Notes: generated from the letters alone by a model not told the origin. Numbered from the stretch's first letter, positions 19,382-28,683 are shown. The stretch: DNA of 64,000 bases from an uncultured Actinomycetes bacterium (GCA_900314645.1 OMWB01000003.1:173000-236999); one strand, 5' to 3'. Program-made: numbers and translations.

Positions 19382-20398
19382 ATGATTGAGGTTCGCGAAC
19401 TGAACAGAGAGACCTTTGAGGCGGAGCTTGCGGCTTCTGGCCTCAGCATTCCCATCGAGCAGACCGGCGCGTGGATGGATCTCGAGTCCACCATCACCGA
19501 TCGCTCGTTCTGGGCACACGTGGGCTTTGTGCAGGACGGAGAGCCCCTTGGGTGGGCATCGTTTGCCGACTACCTGACACACGGGTATCACTACCTGCGC
19601 TCGCATCACGGGCCCGTGTGGACACATCCTCTCTCGGAGGACGAGGAGCGTGCCGCCCTCAAGGCACTGGTTGCCTTCGTGCGCAAGCGCGATCGTCGGC
19701 AAGCGTTCATCCGGCTGGCAGTTGAGCATGACCTCGACATTTGCCGTCCCACGCTCTCCATCACGCCCTATGACGAGACCGTGATCATGGATATCACGGG
19801 CACTCCGGACGACATCCTCGCGCGCATGAAGACGCGCGGTCGCCGTGACGTGCGCAAGGCGCTGCGCGAGAGCCCGGCCACCTATGCGGATGAGACGGCG
19901 CAGGCCAACGCCTCGTTTGACGAGTATTACGACGTCATGCTCGAGACCGCGGAGCGCGACGGCTTTGCCGCTGCGCCCAAGTCTGACTACGAGAACACGC
20001 TGCGCATTCTGGGACCAGAGCACGCCCGCGTGTTCGCAGGGCGCGTTGACGGCCGCGTGGTGACGTGGACCATCGCCACCGTCTCGGGAAAACATGCGGT
20101 GCGCTACTACGGCGCCTCGCGCTCAGACATTCCCAACCGCAACTTCGTGACCGACGGACTCATCTACTTCGAGGCGTGCACGTTTGGCGCGGAGGGCATC
20201 GAAGACTACGACATGATGGGCATCGGCTCCGAGCGCTATCCGGGGCTGAACACGCTCAACACATTCAAGTGCAAGTTCTCGAAGGACACGACGCATGTGG
20301 CCCCAGACCGCGACCTTCCCGTGAAGGCGGCGTTCTACGCCTCGTTGCGCGTTGCCAAGCGAGGACTCGACGCGGTCCGTGACCGCAGGAGGGGGTAG
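19382..20398 (+). CDS. FemAB-like aminoacyl/peptidoglycan-bridge transferase
   Basis: 338 residues with a tandem GNAT-like fold pattern of the FemAB/FmhB family: EQTGAWMDLES near the start, GPVWTHPLSEDE, then the second half with ARMKTRGRRDVRKALRE (typical of lipid-II aminoacyl transferases), VTWTIATVSGKHAVRYYGAS and DFMG-like YDMMGIG near the end, followed by FKCKFSK. Such enzymes add amino acids from tRNA to lipid II. The ATG at 19382 follows GGGGGAG; the open frame extends upstream without support. Two bases separate it from the ATP-grasp gene, so they are co-expressed. Confidence 0.8.
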   Translation: MIEVRELNRETFEAELAASGLSIPIEQTGAWMDLESTITDRSFWAHVGFVQDGEPLGWASFADYLTHGYHYLRSHHGPVWTHPLSEDEERAALKALVAFVRKRDRRQAFIRLAVEHDLDICRPTLSITPYDETVIMDITGTPDDILARMKTRGRRDVRKALRESPATYADETAQANASFDEYYDVMLETAERDGFAAAPKSDYENTLRILGPEHARVFAGRVDGRVVTWTIATVSGKHAVRYYGASRSDIPNRNFVTDGLIYFEACTFGAEGIEDYDMMGIGSERYPGLNTLNTFKCKFSKDTTHVAPDRDLPVKAAFYASLRVAKRGLDAVRDRRRG

Positions 20399-20400
20399 CC

Positions 20401-21621
20401 ATGAGCCGCCCGTTCGTCCCAATCCTTTTGGGTACCGAGGTGGGTGTCTACGGCATGGCACGCGCCTTTTGGGAGGCCTACGGCGTCAAGAGCTACGCCT
20501 ATGGAACCTTCCCCCTGACGCCCACGCGTCACTCTAAGTTCATTGAGCAGCGCTGTGACGAGGGCTTTGCTGAGCCCGAGCGCTTCGTGGAGATCCTCAA
20601 CCGCGATGCCGACACCTTTGGCGACGCGATTCCGCTGGTCATTCCCTGTGGTGACGACTATTCACTGCTGCTTTCGGCTCACAAGAACGAGCTCGACCCG
20701 CGCCTGGTGGCGATTACCTCAGATGCGGGCGTGCTTGACGAGCTTAACGACAAGTCGCGCTTCTACGCCCTGTGCGAGCGCGCCGGCGTGCCCTACCCGC
20801 GCGCTGTCACCATCTCGGGTCTGGACGACATCCCTGACGAGTTGCCGTTCCCCTTCCCGGTTGCGGTGAAGCCTACCGATGCGGCTTCCTACCGCGAGCA
20901 CGAGTTTGAGGGCCAGAAGAAGGCCTTCATCATCGAGGACCGCCCCATGCTGGAGGAGACGGTTCGCCGCGTCTATGCGGCAGGCTATGACGCCCAGCTC
21001 GTCATCCAGGACTTTGTTCCCGGCGACGACTCCAACATGCGCACCATGAACGGTTACGTGCGCCAGGATGGTTCGGTGGCTCTGCTCGCGCTTGGCCGCC
21101 CCATTCTGGAGGATCCCGAGCCCATGCGCATCGGCAACTACGTGGCCATCATCTCCTACGGCGACGAGGAGCTCTATGCCACGGTGGAGCAGCTGCTCTC
21201 GCACATCCACTACTTTGGCTACTTCAACCTGGATATGAAGTACGACTCGCGCGACGGCAGCTACAAGCTGCTCGACTTCAACCCGCGCCAGGGCCGCAGC
21301 AGCTTCTTTGTGACGCTGGCGGGGAACAACCTCGCCCGCTTCGTGGTGGAAGACGTCGTGGAGGGGAAGAAGGGCCCAGCCGTCCATGCCGACAACCGGT
21401 ATCTGTGGGTGGGCATGTCGCGGCTTATCGTGCGGCACTACACGCCCGAGGGCGATGGGCGTGACGAGGCGCTCCAGCTCATGCGCGAGGGCAAGGTGGG
21501 CACCACGCTCTTTGGTGCGCACGACAACAACCCCAAGCGCCTGTACTACATGGGCCGTCTGTGGGCGAGCTACTTCAGGGACTTCCGGCGCTTCTTTGGA
21601 CATCGCGAGCTTGAGGGTTAG
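20401..21621 (+). CDS. ATP-grasp ligase, D-aspartate ligase-like
   Basis: A 406-residue ATP-grasp enzyme. The opening FVPILLGTEVGVYGMARAFWEAYGV and the following 'SYAYG' segment resemble Aslfm-type D-aspartate ligases, which attach D-Asp to the stem-peptide lysine of the UDP-precursor. The ATP-grasp core is visible: FPVAVKPTDAASY (nucleotide Lys), QDFVPGDDSNMRTM, and LDFNPRQGRSS with metal-binding Asp/Asn. It lies directly after the FemAB-like gene and near a divergent racemase. Other carboxylate-amine ligases share this fold, so the substrate is inferred from context and from known D-Asp bridges in Coriobacteriia relatives. Confidence 0.72.
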   Translation: MSRPFVPILLGTEVGVYGMARAFWEAYGVKSYAYGTFPLTPTRHSKFIEQRCDEGFAEPERFVEILNRDADTFGDAIPLVIPCGDDYSLLLSAHKNELDPRLVAITSDAGVLDELNDKSRFYALCERAGVPYPRAVTISGLDDIPDELPFPFPVAVKPTDAASYREHEFEGQKKAFIIEDRPMLEETVRRVYAAGYDAQLVIQDFVPGDDSNMRTMNGYVRQDGSVALLALGRPILEDPEPMRIGNYVAIISYGDEELYATVEQLLSHIHYFGYFNLDMKYDSRDGSYKLLDFNPRQGRSSFFVTLAGNNLARFVVEDVVEGKKGPAVHADNRYLWVGMSRLIVRHYTPEGDGRDEALQLMREGKVGTTLFGAHDNNPKRLYYMGRLWASYFRDFRRFFGHRELEG

Positions 21622-21623
21622 TC

Positions 21624-23555
21624 ATGGCGCAGGTCGAGCCCACCTTGGCAGAGCAGGTAGCGAAGGTTCCCACGGAGCCTGGTTGCTACCTGTGGAAGGA
21701 TGCCTCAGGCACCGTCATCTATGTGGGCAAGGCCAAGAACCTGCGCGCTCGCATGCGCCAGTACGTGACGCTCTCTGACGAACGCGAGAAGATCCCCTTC
21801 ATGATGCAGGTGGTGAAGGGGTTCGACTACGTGGTGGTGGGCTCGGAGCACGAAGCGCTCGTGTTGGAGCGTGAGCTCATCGCTCAGCACCATCCGTACT
21901 ACAACGTGGACTATAAGGACGACAAGAGCTACCCCTACATCGCCGTCACCGAGTCCGACATCTACCCAGCCATCAAGTACACGCGCGAGAAGCACCGCAA
22001 GGGGACGCGTTACTTCGGCCCGTATACCGATGCGCACGCCGCTCGTGAGACTATCGACATCCTGCGTAAGGTGGTGCCGGTCTGTATTGGCACCTGCGCC
22101 GAGTGGAAGCGCGCTCGCCGCTACCTTGAGAGCCATCCGGATGACGCTGCGGTGGCAAACATCGTCCTTGCGAAGCGGGGGAGGCCCTGCTTCGACTACC
22201 ACGTGGGCCGTGGTCCCGGCGTGTGCTGCGGCGCCATCGACACCGTGGACTATGCGCGCAACGTGAGCCAGGTAGAGCGCTTCTTGGCAGGCAATCGCTC
22301 GGGCATCATTGACGAGCTCGAGGACCAGATGCGTGAGGCTGCGGCTGACCTCGACTTTGAGCGTGCGGGACGGTTCAAGCGCCGGCTTGAGGTGCTCGAG
22401 GGCCTGGACGACCGCCAGCAGGTGATCATCTCTGCGGGGGCGAGCGTGGACGTGGTGGGCTTCTATCGCGAGGAGACCATCAGCTGTGCCTGCGTCTTCA
22501 GCGTGCGTGAGGGCCGTGTGGTGCGTACCAACGAGTTCGTGCTCAACAAGGGCCTGAACATCAGCGAGGAGGAGCTCGCGGAGGGCTTCGTCAAGCGCTA
22601 CTACGACGAGACCGCAGACATTCCGGGTGAGGTTGACCTTGCACAGGAGCTGAGCGACGCCGAGGTCCTTGGCGAGTGGCTCACCGCCAAGCGAGGACGC
22701 GTGTGCCGCGTGCACCGTCCTCAGCGCGGTGAGAAGAAGGCCCTGCTCGAGATGGCCCAGAAGAACGCCCGCCATGCCCTGATGCGCTACATGGTGCGTA
22801 CGGGCTATGCCGACGACCGCACCAACCAAGCCTTGATGGAACTCGAGAGCGCGCTCGCCCTCGATGCGCCGCCGCTGCGCATCGAGTGCTTTGACATCTC
22901 CACCCTGCACGGCCGCTTTACGGTGGCCTCGATGGTGGTCTTCACCAATGGGCGTCCTGATAAGGGCCAATACCGCCGCTTCAGGGTGCGCGCCGAGCTC
23001 GACGAGGCCAACGACTTCCTCAGCATGGAGGAGGTGCTGGGGCGCCGCTACTCCCCTGAACGTATGGCAGACGAGCGCTTTGGCACACGTCCTGACCTGC
23101 TGGTCGTTGACGGTGGCAAGCCTCAGTTGACGGCGGCCATGAACCAGCTCGAGGCGCTTGGGCTCGATATTCCCGTGTGTGGCCTTGCGAAGTCCGACGA
23201 GGAGGTCTTTGTCCCGTGGGACGAGACACCCGTGGTGCTGCCGAGTGGGTCAGCCTCGCTCTACCTCATCAAGCAAGTGCGTGACGAGAGCCACCGTTTT
23301 GCCATCACCTTCCATCGCGAGTTACGGGACAAGGCCATGACGGTGTCGGTGCTCGACGAGGTGCCCGGCGTTGGCCCCAAACGCAAGAAGGCCATCATGC
23401 GCCACTTTGGCTCCATGAAGAAGCTCCGTGCGGCCAGCCCGCAAGAGATTGCAGAAGTGAAAGGCGTCCCCGAGGCGGTTGCTGAAGAGATCTGGCAGGT
23501 TCTACGTGCGGTTGAGGCGGACGCGGCTCAAGTCGCCGAGGCTGCGGAAGAATAA
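21624..23555 (+). CDS. uvrC: UvrC, excinuclease ABC subunit C
   Basis: 643-residue dual-incision nuclease of nucleotide excision repair. Order: GIY-YIG nuclease (PGCYLWKDASGTVIYVGKAKNLR, about 15-95); a cysteine region (TCAEWK to GVCCG, about 150-200); UVR motif near 225-260; RNase H-like nuclease (ECFDISTLHG, LLVVDGGKPQL, about 410-540); C-terminal helix-hairpin-helix (DEVPGVGPKRKKAIMRHFGS). In the cysteine region about 20 extra residues lie between the first and second cysteines compared with the E. coli iron-sulfur spacing, and the last cysteines are adjacent. Starts two bases after the ATP-grasp gene, so repair is transcribed with wall genes. Confidence 0.97.
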   Translation: MAQVEPTLAEQVAKVPTEPGCYLWKDASGTVIYVGKAKNLRARMRQYVTLSDEREKIPFMMQVVKGFDYVVVGSEHEALVLERELIAQHHPYYNVDYKDDKSYPYIAVTESDIYPAIKYTREKHRKGTRYFGPYTDAHAARETIDILRKVVPVCIGTCAEWKRARRYLESHPDDAAVANIVLAKRGRPCFDYHVGRGPGVCCGAIDTVDYARNVSQVERFLAGNRSGIIDELEDQMREAAADLDFERAGRFKRRLEVLEGLDDRQQVIISAGASVDVVGFYREETISCACVFSVREGRVVRTNEFVLNKGLNISEEELAEGFVKRYYDETADIPGEVDLAQELSDAEVLGEWLTAKRGRVCRVHRPQRGEKKALLEMAQKNARHALMRYMVRTGYADDRTNQALMELESALALDAPPLRIECFDISTLHGRFTVASMVVFTNGRPDKGQYRRFRVRAELDEANDFLSMEEVLGRRYSPERMADERFGTRPDLLVVDGGKPQLTAAMNQLEALGLDIPVCGLAKSDEEVFVPWDETPVVLPSGSASLYLIKQVRDESHRFAITFHRELRDKAMTVSVLDEVPGVGPKRKKAIMRHFGSMKKLRAASPQEIAEVKGVPEAVAEEIWQVLRAVEADAAQVAEAAEE

Positions 23556-23699
23556 CAGTTTGAATTGCTTTCTGATGCTTTTTTATTTGTGTGTTTTTAG
23601 CGCATTTAGCTGGGCTTTATTTAGTTGACTGGTTATATATCGTCCTAGTTACGCTCATTACTCGTTCGCAACCGTTAGGCGATTTGCTCCTATCGGGAT

Positions 23700-23764
23700 G
23701 ATGGTTCAAGAAATATTCTTGCAACATGTGCATGTGTCGAGTGCGCTCGGCATGACGAACCATC
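23700..23764 (+). promoter_or_regulatory. Structured leader and operator-like site before the sialic-acid transporter
   Basis: The 227-bp gap after uvrC is AT-rich and contains several possible signals. GATGGTTC (23700-23707) pairs with GAACCATC (23757-23764). Between them lie an operator-like palindrome CAAGAA-ATA-TTCTTG (23707-23721) and an inner hairpin TGTCGAG-TGCG-CTCGGCA. TTGACT at 23625 could be a -35 box, but the -10 is poor. The site would suit a sialic-acid-responsive repressor or an mRNA leader. No known riboswitch was recognised. Confidence 0.4.
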
Positions 23765-23782
23765 GAGTGAATGGGAGAGACT

Positions 23783-25381
23783 ATGATGGACACTAAGCTT
23801 ACTCGCCGTACCTTCCTTGGCGTTGCTGGTGGCGCGGCCATGGCGCTGGCTGCCTGCGGCGGCAACAGCGGTGGCGGCGAGGCACCTGCGGCTGACGGCG
23901 GCGAGGCAACCGGCACCGTCGGCGGCGGCACCCTTACCGTGGGCTCTGCCTATGGCCCGAGCTCCTTTGACCCCCAGAACTGCTCCTCCGCATTCTGCCT
24001 GAGCGCCAACATGAACGTCATGGAGGGTCTGTACGACATCGACTTCCATGACTACAGCGTCTCTGACGGCCTGTGCACGGGCGACCCGGTGTGGGTTGAC
24101 GACAACACCTGCGAGATCACCCTGCGTGACGGCGCCACCTTCTCGACGGGCGACCCCGTGACGGTTGAGGATGTCATCCACTCCTACGAGCGCGCCAAGG
24201 CTGAGGGCATGATGTATGTCTCGTTCCTCACCATGATCGAGTCGATGGAGAAGAAGGACGACAAGACCATCACGGTCAAGGTCACCATTCCGCAGTTCTC
24301 CCTCATCAAGGAGCGCCTGGGCATCATCAAGGTCACCCCGGCAACCCTGAGCGACGACGAGGCGGCAGCCAAGCCCATCGGAACCGGCCCCTGGATGTAT
24401 GACGAGGTCTCCGACACCTACGTCGTGCTGCATCCCAACCCCAACTACAACGGCGCTCACCCCGCCCAGGACAACGAGCTCCGCATCGAGTCCCTCACCG
24501 ACCCGACCGCCCGCGTGACGGCCGCCCAGGAGGGCACCAACCTCATCACCGAGTCCGTGCCGCCTGAGAGCATCGACCAGGTTGCCGCTGCTGGCATGCG
24601 CGTTGACCAGGTGCAGGGCTTCGGCACCCGCTTCATCATGTTCAACGTCAAGAAGGCTCCGTGGGACACCAAGGAAGCCCGTCAGGCTGTCATGTATGCC
24701 CTCAACACCGACAACATGATCGCCAACGCGTTCTCCGGCCTTGCCGGCAAGCCCAGCTGCTACCTGCCGCCCACCTTCACCAACTATCATGAGGCCTCTA
24801 CGGTCTACACCTATGACGTTGACAAGGCCAAGGAGCTTGGCACCGGCATCACCGGCAACATCGAGCTGCGCACCACCGACAACGCCCAGGTCGTGGCCAT
24901 GGGCACCCAGGCCCAGCAGGACATCCAGGATGCCTTCGGCGTCACCGTCAACCTGACCTCCGATCAGTCGCCCGCTACCTATGCGGCCATCGACCAGGCC
25001 GACGACTCTTGGGACATCCTCATCGCCCCCGGCGATCCGTCCTGCTTCGGCGGCGACACCGACCTGCTCCTCAACTGGTGGTTCGGTGACAACATCTGGA
25101 TGAAGACCCGCTGCGCTTGGAACACCTCTGACGAGTGGAAGCAGGTCAACAGCCTGATGTCCGACGCCCTCACCAAGTCTGGCGACGAGCAGCAGCAGTG
25201 CTGGAACCAGGTCTTCGACATCCTGGCTGAGCAGGTTGTCCTTTACCCGGTCCTCCAGGTCATCACCCCGACGGCCTCTTGGTCCGAGACCGCCAGCCCG
25301 GCCGGCACCTCCGTCCAGGGCTTCTCTGGCATCGGCACCACCGGCGTTTCCCTTACGGACGTCGTGACCGTCACTGCCTAA
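23783..25381 (+). CDS. Peptide-family (SBP 5) binding lipoprotein, probably for sialic acid
   Basis: A 532-residue solute-binding protein of the DppA/OppA family. The N-terminus carries a twin-arginine motif (LTRRTFLG) followed by a lipobox ALAAC, so it is probably a Tat-exported lipoprotein. A Gly/Ala-rich linker follows, then the family start (GGTLTVGSAYGPSSFDPQN) and 'AKPIGTGPWMYDEV'. The start at 23783 (or ATG 23786) lies just after GGGAGAGA; the open frame begins 12 bases earlier. First gene of the transporter-nan cluster; the next genes match SatABCD/SiaEFGI organisation. The sialic-acid substrate is inferred from neighbours; a peptide is the alternative. Confidence 0.8.
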   Translation: MMDTKLTRRTFLGVAGGAAMALAACGGNSGGGEAPAADGGEATGTVGGGTLTVGSAYGPSSFDPQNCSSAFCLSANMNVMEGLYDIDFHDYSVSDGLCTGDPVWVDDNTCEITLRDGATFSTGDPVTVEDVIHSYERAKAEGMMYVSFLTMIESMEKKDDKTITVKVTIPQFSLIKERLGIIKVTPATLSDDEAAAKPIGTGPWMYDEVSDTYVVLHPNPNYNGAHPAQDNELRIESLTDPTARVTAAQEGTNLITESVPPESIDQVAAAGMRVDQVQGFGTRFIMFNVKKAPWDTKEARQAVMYALNTDNMIANAFSGLAGKPSCYLPPTFTNYHEASTVYTYDVDKAKELGTGITGNIELRTTDNAQVVAMGTQAQQDIQDAFGVTVNLTSDQSPATYAAIDQADDSWDILIAPGDPSCFGGDTDLLLNWWFGDNIWMKTRCAWNTSDEWKQVNSLMSDALTKSGDEQQQCWNQVFDILAEQVVLYPVLQVITPTASWSETASPAGTSVQGFSGIGTTGVSLTDVVTVTA

Positions 25382-25411
25382 TGGCTGTCTTCTGACATAG
25401 TCAGTACCACT

Positions 25412-25441
25412 AGGGCCCGGGCGGAGAGCCCGGGCCCTTTT
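25412..25441 (+). terminator. Terminator between binding protein and permease genes
   Basis: An 11-bp perfect GC-rich stem AGGGCCCGGGC / GCCCGGGCCCT with a GGAGA loop and TTTT tail. Positioned inside the operon, it probably lets the binding protein be made in excess over the membrane components, a common arrangement. Confidence 0.85.
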
Positions 25442-25531
25442 CATGTGCGGTGGGCTCGATCAACCTCAAGGGTTGGTGTCTGGACCACCAAAACCGTCCA
25501 ATGATGAGTAGAAAGAGAGGGGAGAGGGCCT

Positions 25532-26488
25532 ATGCACAATTTGTTGCGTCTTGTTGGCCGTCGTCTTATCGCCCTTCCAATCATGGCGTTGGGCGTCACG
25601 TTCCTGGTCTTTTTCCTCATGTCGTTCTCGCCCATTGACCCCGCCTACAAGGCATTGGGTGAAGCTGCGACTCCCGAGGCAATCGCCAAGTATCACGAGG
25701 AATTTGGCTTGGATGATCCGTGGCCCGTTCGCTACGTTCGTTACATGGGAGACCTTCTTCATGGCAATCTTGGCACCTACAGCGCGCAGCGCCGTCCGGT
25801 TGCCGACCGCATCAAGACGGCTCTTCCCGTCACCATGCAGCTGACCTTCTTTGGCCTGCTTTTAGGCACAATATTCTCGTTCACCTTGGGTGTGATAGCG
25901 GCCCTCTATCGCGACGGCTGGCCTGACCAGCTCATACGCCTGCTGTCCATTGCAGGCTTGGCCACGCCGTCGTTCTGGTTGGCGGTGCTGCTCATCCTCA
26001 TATTCTCTTCGTATCTCAAGATGCTTCCGGCTTCGGGCCCCCTGCCCAGCCCGAGCACCAACTTTGGCGGCTACCTGGCACGCATGATTATGCCGGCCGT
26101 CTCCCTTGCGGTTCCTCTGACCGGACAGATGACCCGTATCGTCCGTACCGCCATGGTCGAGGAGCTCGACAAGGACTACGTGCGCACCGCCAAGGGCTCT
26201 GGCCTTCCCAAGCCCGTCATCATCGCCCGCAACGTGCTGCGCAACGCCCTGATCACGCCGGTCACCACGCTCGGCATGAAGATTGGTTACCTCATGGGTG
26301 GCGCCGTCGTCATCGAGGTCATCTTCAACCTGCCTGGCATGGGCACGGCAATCCTTGACGGCGTCAGCGGCAACGAGCCCATGCTCGTCATGGGTGTCGT
26401 CATCGTCGTCGCCCTCTCGTTCATCGTCATCAACATCGTGGTTGACATGCTGTACCTGCTCATCAACCCCAGGATCAGGAGCGTGTAG
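25532..26488 (+). CDS. ABC transporter permease, DppB-like (SatB/SiaF-type)
   Basis: 318-residue inner-membrane permease with about six hydrophobic segments. Begins LLRLVGRRLIALPIMALGVTFLVFFLM, typical for DppB/OppB, and carries the coupling-helix region EELDKDYVRTAKGSGLPKPVI. GAVVIEVIFNLPGMGT near the end is conserved in the family. An AGAGAGGGGAGAG site precedes the ATG. Two bases separate it from the fused permease-ATPase gene. Confidence 0.92.
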   Translation: MHNLLRLVGRRLIALPIMALGVTFLVFFLMSFSPIDPAYKALGEAATPEAIAKYHEEFGLDDPWPVRYVRYMGDLLHGNLGTYSAQRRPVADRIKTALPVTMQLTFFGLLLGTIFSFTLGVIAALYRDGWPDQLIRLLSIAGLATPSFWLAVLLILIFSSYLKMLPASGPLPSPSTNFGGYLARMIMPAVSLAVPLTGQMTRIVRTAMVEELDKDYVRTAKGSGLPKPVIIARNVLRNALITPVTTLGMKIGYLMGGAVVIEVIFNLPGMGTAILDGVSGNEPMLVMGVVIVVALSFIVINIVVDMLYLLINPRIRSV

Positions 26489-26490
26489 CC

Positions 26491-28683
26491 ATGGCAACGA
26501 GAAAAGAGAACGCAGAGCGCCTTGAAGGCGCCGCAGCCAAGGGCCTGAAGCTCAGTGGCTTCAAGAACATGTCCACTCCCTCCAAGATTGCAGTCGTCGT
26601 CCTTGTCATGGTGGCGCTGCTGTCCATCCTGGCCTCCGTCATCGCGCCGAATGATCCCTACGCCATCGGCGTGGCCCGTCAGGCACCCTCCGCGGAGCAC
26701 ATCTTCGGTACTGACGACAAGGGCCGCGACATTCTGTCCCGTATGCTCTACGGTGGCCGCATCTCGCTGCTCATCGGCTTCGGAGCCACGGGCTTCGCGC
26801 TGATCACCGGCTCGATCGTCGGCGCGGCAGCAGCCGTTTCGCGCAAGTCGATCTCCGAGGTCATCATGCGCATCCTCGACATCATCATGTCGGTCCCGGG
26901 CATCGCGCTTGCCGCCGTGCTGGTCACCATCCTTGGCAAGTCCGTCCCGGCCATCATCTTCGCCATCGGCTTCATGTACATGCCGCAAATTGCGCGTATC
27001 GTACGAGCCAACATCGTGAGCGAGTATGGTGAGGACTACGTTCGCGCCGTCATCGTGAGTGGCGCCCAGGCACCATGGATCCTCATCAAGCACGTGTTGC
27101 GCAACTGCGCGGCCCCGATTCTGGTGTTCACGGTTACCCTCGTGGCAGACGCCATCATCTTCGAGGCGTCGCTCACCTTCCTGTCTGCAGGCATCGCCGA
27201 GCCGACGCCGACGTGGGGCAACATCCTCGCCGACGCCCGCAACGGCGTTCTGTCCGGCCGTTGGTGGCAGGCGCTCTTCCCGGGCCTGGCCATCATGATC
27301 ACCTGCCTGGCACTGAACATCCTGTCTGAGGGCATCACCGACGCCATGGCAGCCGCACCGTCTGCCCCGGTCAGCGCCGAGAACTCCGAGAGCCGCCGCG
27401 AGGCCGACCTCCTGGTTGCCGACCCTGTCCGCGCCTACGCTGCCCAGGCTGACACCCTGGCCGAGCGCCTTGGCGCCCTCCGCAAGGTGGAGCTCGCACG
27501 AACCGACCGTCGCATACCCGACTACAGCGTCAAGCCGTTGCTGCAGGTCAAGAACCTCTGCATCGGGTTCCCCAACCACGGCGACGTTAACGTGGTGGAG
27601 AACGTCAGCTTTGACGTCCGTCCCGGCCAGTGCATGGCACTCGTGGGCGAGTCCGGCTGCGGCAAGTCCATCACCACCAAGGTCATCATGAACCTCACCG
27701 ACCCCGGCGAGCGCATCACGGGCGAGGTGCTCTACAAGGGCACCGACCTGCTCAAGCTCACCGAGGAAGAGCACCGCAAGCTTCTGGGTACCGAGATCGC
27801 CATGGTCTATCAGGACTCGCTGTCGGCGCTCAACCCGTCCATGCTCATCTCCGCACAGATGAAGCAGCTGACGAGCCGCGGCGGTACCCGTACCGCCGAG
27901 GAGCTGCTCACGCTGGTCGGCCTTGACCCCAAGCGTACCCTCGAGAGCTACCCGCACGAGCTGTCCGGTGGCCAGTGCCAGCGCGTCGTCATCGCCATGG
28001 CACTGACGCGTGACCCGTCGCTGGTCATCTGCGACGAGCCCACCACCGCCCTTGACGTGACGGTTCAGAAGCAGGTCATCAAGCTCCTGAACGACCTGCA
28101 GAAGAAGCTCGGCTTCGCCATGATCTTCGTGAGCCACGACCTGGCACTTGTTGCTGAGGTAGCCTCCGAGATTACCGTTATGTACGCCGGCCAGGTCGTT
28201 GAGAGCGCTCCCACCAAGGAGCTCCTCACCAATCCGCGCCACGAGTACACGCAGGGCCTGCTGGGCTCGGTGCTCTCCATCGAGGCCCACGACGGCAAGC
28301 GTCTGCATCAGGTGCCGGGTTCCGTCCCGAGCCCCGCGGACTTCCCCAAGGGCGACCGCTTCGCGCCGCGCTCCAGCCATCCGACGGTTGGTCTGGACGT
28401 CAAGCCGGTCATGAAGCTTGTTGCTGGAACCACCGACCACTGGGTCTCCGAGCTCCCCGACGACGTGCTTGCCGCCAATGGCATCACCTCGCGCGCGGGA
28501 TACGACGATCCGGGTGCGGCCGACGCCGTGTCCGAAATCGTGGACGAGAAGCTGGACCAGGTCACCACCATCATCCAGGAAGCGATGCAGACGGTGACGG
28601 GCGAGCCCGTGTCAGCGGCCGAGGCACTTGAGGAGCTGGCGCAGCTTGCCGAAGGCAAGGCCCAGGAAGGAGGCGAGGAGTAA
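26491..28683 (+). CDS. Fused permease-ATPase of the peptide/sialic-acid ABC transporter (SatC/SiaG-type)
   Basis: 730 residues combining two transporter parts. Residues 1-290 are a DppC-like permease (FGTDDKGRDILSRMLYGGRISLLIGF, coupling loop EDYVRAVIVSGAQAPWILIKHVL). After a charged linker, residues about 350-620 are a DppD-like ATPase with Walker A GESGCGKS, Q-loop VYQDSLSALNP, signature LSGGQCQR, and Walker B LVICDEPTTALD. The C-terminal oligopeptide-ATPase extension has FAPRSSHPT where cysteines usually occur, so the Cys-rich metal-like motif is lost, and about 100 extra acidic residues follow. From memory, the sialic-acid importers SatABCD (Haemophilus ducreyi) and SiaEFGI (Corynebacterium glutamicum) have the same kind of fusion, which supports the call. 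Confidence 0.88.
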   Translation: MATRKENAERLEGAAAKGLKLSGFKNMSTPSKIAVVVLVMVALLSILASVIAPNDPYAIGVARQAPSAEHIFGTDDKGRDILSRMLYGGRISLLIGFGATGFALITGSIVGAAAAVSRKSISEVIMRILDIIMSVPGIALAAVLVTILGKSVPAIIFAIGFMYMPQIARIVRANIVSEYGEDYVRAVIVSGAQAPWILIKHVLRNCAAPILVFTVTLVADAIIFEASLTFLSAGIAEPTPTWGNILADARNGVLSGRWWQALFPGLAIMITCLALNILSEGITDAMAAAPSAPVSAENSESRREADLLVADPVRAYAAQADTLAERLGALRKVELARTDRRIPDYSVKPLLQVKNLCIGFPNHGDVNVVENVSFDVRPGQCMALVGESGCGKSITTKVIMNLTDPGERITGEVLYKGTDLLKLTEEEHRKLLGTEIAMVYQDSLSALNPSMLISAQMKQLTSRGGTRTAEELLTLVGLDPKRTLESYPHELSGGQCQRVVIAMALTRDPSLVICDEPTTALDVTVQKQVIKLLNDLQKKLGFAMIFVSHDLALVAEVASEITVMYAGQVVESAPTKELLTNPRHEYTQGLLGSVLSIEAHDGKRLHQVPGSVPSPADFPKGDRFAPRSSHPTVGLDVKPVMKLVAGTTDHWVSELPDDVLAANGITSRAGYDDPGAADAVSEIVDEKLDQVTTIIQEAMQTVTGEPVSAAEALEELAQLAEGKAQEGGEE

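Noticed and set aside
25412..25441. Operon boundary after the binding-protein gene of the sialic-acid importer
   Set aside because: The hairpin is a good terminator, but the permease genes downstream need this binding protein and follow within 150 bases; partial termination is the better reading than separate systems.
26287..28440. A 717-codon minus-strand open frame opposite the fused permease-ATPase
   Set aside because: Antisense shadow of a gene with full ABC motifs; composition is low-complexity and no family is recognisable.
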